Source: Flammeovirgaceae bacterium (GTDB taxonomy: Bacteria > Bacteroidota > Bacteroidia > Cytophagales > Cyclobacteriaceae). From it: a DNA stretch of 18,354 nt. The stretch's first letter is position 1. Each line of letters opens with the position of its first letter. Of the stretch, positions 16,597 to 18,354 are shown one piece after another. A program made the position numbers and the translations under genes. Location: the NCBI GenBank assembly GCA_003229495.1, contig QIEB01000045.1, positions 1-18,354 of the forward strand, written 5' to 3'. Below the pieces are notes generated by a model, which saw only the letters and a program-made list of their open reading frames with translations, was not told the DNA's origin and did no database searches.

Positions 16597-17826
16597 ATGA
16601 AACTCCTAATCGCTATTCCTGCGTTAAATGAAGAAGAAAGTATAGCAGAAATAATTGAAAGAACCCTGAATGCTATAGATCATCTTATAGCCAATAGCCC
16701 ATTAGACGCAGTAGATGTGACAGTAATAAGCGATGGCTCAACTGATGCAACTGTAGAAATTGCTTCAAAATATTTGGATTCTATACACTTAATAGTCTTT
16801 GAGAAGAACAAGGGATATGGTGCTGCGATCAAAGAAGCCTGGCATCAATCGGACGCAGAGTTATTGTCCTTTCTTGATGCAGATGGAACTTGCGATCCTT
16901 TGTTTTTTACAGACCTTTGCAACCTAATCATCGAGAAGGATTCGGATATAGTGCTTGGATCGAGGCTTAACAAAAACAGCGAAATGCCCTTGATAAGGCG
17001 GGTGGGCAACTCAATTTTTGCATTTCTTTTATCATTCCTGTCATCCAAAAGTACTAAAGATACTGCCAGCGGTATGCGGGTGATCCAAAGGAAATCATTA
17101 GCAGAGATTATGCCATTGCCAGATGGCTTGCATTTCACCCCGGCAATGAGCGCCCGAGCAGTACTTCATGAGGATCTGAAAATTGATGAAATAGACATGC
17201 CCTACAAGGAAAGAGAAGGGGAATCAAAATTGAGCGTATGGAAAGATGGCTTAAGATTTTTAAAGGTGATTCTAGAATCATCATTTCTATATCGCCCTGA
17301 CCGCCTTTTTGAAGCTTTTGCACTTATATTGTTAGTGATTGGAATTTCGATTCTTAGCTTGCCAGCCTTCTACTATATTAAAAATGGGTCTTTGGAGGAA
17401 TGGATGATTTATCGATTGATAACAGGTAATTTACTGGGGATCTTGTTTCTTCTGTTTCTAGTGGGTTCTTTTATATCTAAGAGAATTATTAGGATTTCTT
17501 TATTGAAAAATCAAGATCCGATTAGAATTGAAGGAGGAATTATTTACCGATTTTTCTCATCAAATTATCCCATATATCTTGCTGGAATCATAACGATTAT
17601 CGGTATTTATCTGATTAAAGATAGTTTGTTTGACAAATTGACATTAGGTACCACTGATGAACATTGGTCCCGATACTTGACCATGTCATTCTTTGTTTCC
17701 GCTGCATTTATTTTAATCTTGAGCAAGATTATAGACTATATATTGAATTTAGTGCAAGCTCGAGTTAAATATTTAAGATCAGATTTATTTTCAACTTACA
17801 AAAACTCTCCTGGAAAGTTTGTCTGA
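16597..17826 (+). CDS. GT2 glycosyltransferase, polyprenyl-phosphate-sugar synthase-like, with C-terminal membrane helices
   Basis: The protein has 409 residues. Residues 1 to about 230 are a GT-A fold GT2 domain: IPALNEEES (7-15), SDGSTD (45-50) and the metal-binding FLDADG (92-97). Then come GSRL, DTASGMRVI and the YKEREGESKL segment typical of dolichol-phosphate-mannose/undecaprenyl-phosphate-hexose synthases. About four hydrophobic helices follow (near 238-262, 272-298, 327-345 and 360-388), which would anchor it in the inner membrane. It probably moves a sugar from a nucleotide donor to a polyprenyl phosphate, but could instead act directly on a glycan intermediate. It lies between a GT-C enzyme and a Wza-like gene, which supports a role in polysaccharide or surface-glycan synthesis. 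No promoter of consensus quality was found in the 175 bp upstream, so read-through from 14694 is plausible. Confidence 0.87.
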   Translation: MKLLIAIPALNEEESIAEIIERTLNAIDHLIANSPLDAVDVTVISDGSTDATVEIASKYLDSIHLIVFEKNKGYGAAIKEAWHQSDAELLSFLDADGTCDPLFFTDLCNLIIEKDSDIVLGSRLNKNSEMPLIRRVGNSIFAFLLSFLSSKSTKDTASGMRVIQRKSLAEIMPLPDGLHFTPAMSARAVLHEDLKIDEIDMPYKEREGESKLSVWKDGLRFLKVILESSFLYRPDRLFEAFALILLVIGISILSLPAFYYIKNGSLEEWMIYRLITGNLLGILFLLFLVGSFISKRIIRISLLKNQDPIRIEGGIIYRFFSSNYPIYLAGIITIIGIYLIKDSLFDKLTLGTTDEHWSRYLTMSFFVSAAFILILSKIIDYILNLVQARVKYLRSDLFSTYKNSPGKFV

Positions 17827-17999
17827 AAATGCAGCCATCACTATAGAAAGTTCGATTTCCTAAATGTCGGCAATAGGTACGATATCATTCATCTATACGT
17901 CGTTGTAATAAGGTTTAAGTACATTTTAATTAAAAAGATTATATTTTTTATTGATAATTTTATAATTTAGCGGTACTTAGTCATTAAAATAGACCGATT

Positions 18000-18354
18000 T
18001 TGAGAATAATTATCCAATACATCTTCACTGCTATACTGTGCATAGAACTGCTTTTATCTTGTGCCCCGGCGAAAAATCAAACCTATCTGTATAATGCAGA
18101 ACCCACAAGATCAGCACACCAGGAGGTTTTGTCAGAGTATCGATTGCAACCGGGAGATGTGTTGCGTATTGAAGTAGTGAGTTTGACCGACAAAGAGTTT
18201 GACATATTTAAGGACGAATCCACTAATCAGAATATAAGGAACTTAGACCCCATATTAACCGGTTATTTAGTAGACAGTAACGGATATATTTCTTTACCAT
18301 TTGTAGGGGACATACTGGTTCAAAGATTGACCGTGCGGGCAGTCCGGGAAAAAC
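18000..18354 (+). CDS. Polysaccharide export outer-membrane lipoprotein, Wza-like (3' end off window)
   Basis: An open frame of 118 codons runs to the window edge. With a TTG start at 18000 the protein begins with a signal peptide ending in a lipobox LLSC (Cys21), marking an outer-membrane lipoprotein. YRLQPGDVLRIEV (47-59) is the opening of the Poly_export (Wza/BexD) domain. The later GYLVDSNGYISLPFVGDI continues that domain as in Bacteroidota homologues; SLBB domains would follow off window. The start is constrained: an in-frame TAA at 17985-17987 leaves only ATT (17997) and TTG (18000) before the hydrophobic stretch, and no ATG is available. The 173 bp upstream are AT-rich, with no strong promoter or terminator. 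The gene would form the outer-membrane channel for an exported polysaccharide. Confidence 0.85.
   Translation, partial: MRIIIQYIFTAILCIELLLSCAPAKNQTYLYNAEPTRSAHQEVLSEYRLQPGDVLRIEVVSLTDKEFDIFKDESTNQNIRNLDPILTGYLVDSNGYISLPFVGDILVQRLTVRAVREK

Overview
The window looks like chromosome of a member of the Bacteroidota. Three things point there: type IX secretion (T9SS) C-terminal sorting domains on secreted giants, promoters that fit the Bacteroidota consensus TTG-N19-21-TAnnTTTG, and starts without a clear Shine-Dalgarno sequence. Genus cannot be read from the sequence.

Left and centre (1 to 14253, minus strand): three tandem paralogues of secreted modular proteins, called A, B and C here in order of transcription. 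A (14253 to 5275, 2992 aa) carries a signal peptide, a sorbosone/aldose-sugar-dehydrogenase-type beta-propeller, a six-motif Kelch propeller, TSP3-like Ca-binding repeats, a jelly-roll-like domain, five malectin domains alternating with four Ig/cadherin-like domains, five further cadherin-like repeats, an SprB-like repeat, an Ig-like segment and a T9SS sorting domain. B (5047 to 2285, 920 aa) is a short version: propeller, Kelch, T9SS domain. C (2251 to beyond position 1, at least 750 aa visible) has the propeller joined directly to the TSP3-like and jelly-roll-like modules, without Kelch; its 3' end lies outside the window. A and B each have their own closely similar promoter. C starts 33 bp after B and is probably cotranscribed with it.

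Centre-right (14254 to 14693): a 440-bp AT-rich divergent intergenic region holding the promoter of A on one strand and a probable leaderless promoter on the other.

Right (14694 to 18354, plus strand): the start of a surface-polysaccharide locus. It has a multi-membrane GT-C (PMT/ArnT-like) glycosyltransferase, a GT2 polyprenyl-phosphate-sugar-synthase-like enzyme with C-terminal membrane helices, and the 5' end of a Wza-type polysaccharide export lipoprotein. The GT2 could make a lipid-linked sugar that the GT-C enzyme transfers, and the Wza-like protein could export the glycan. The adjacent A/B/C proteins carry carbohydrate-related folds and would be displayed on the cell surface. A link between them and the exported glycan is an inference from position only.
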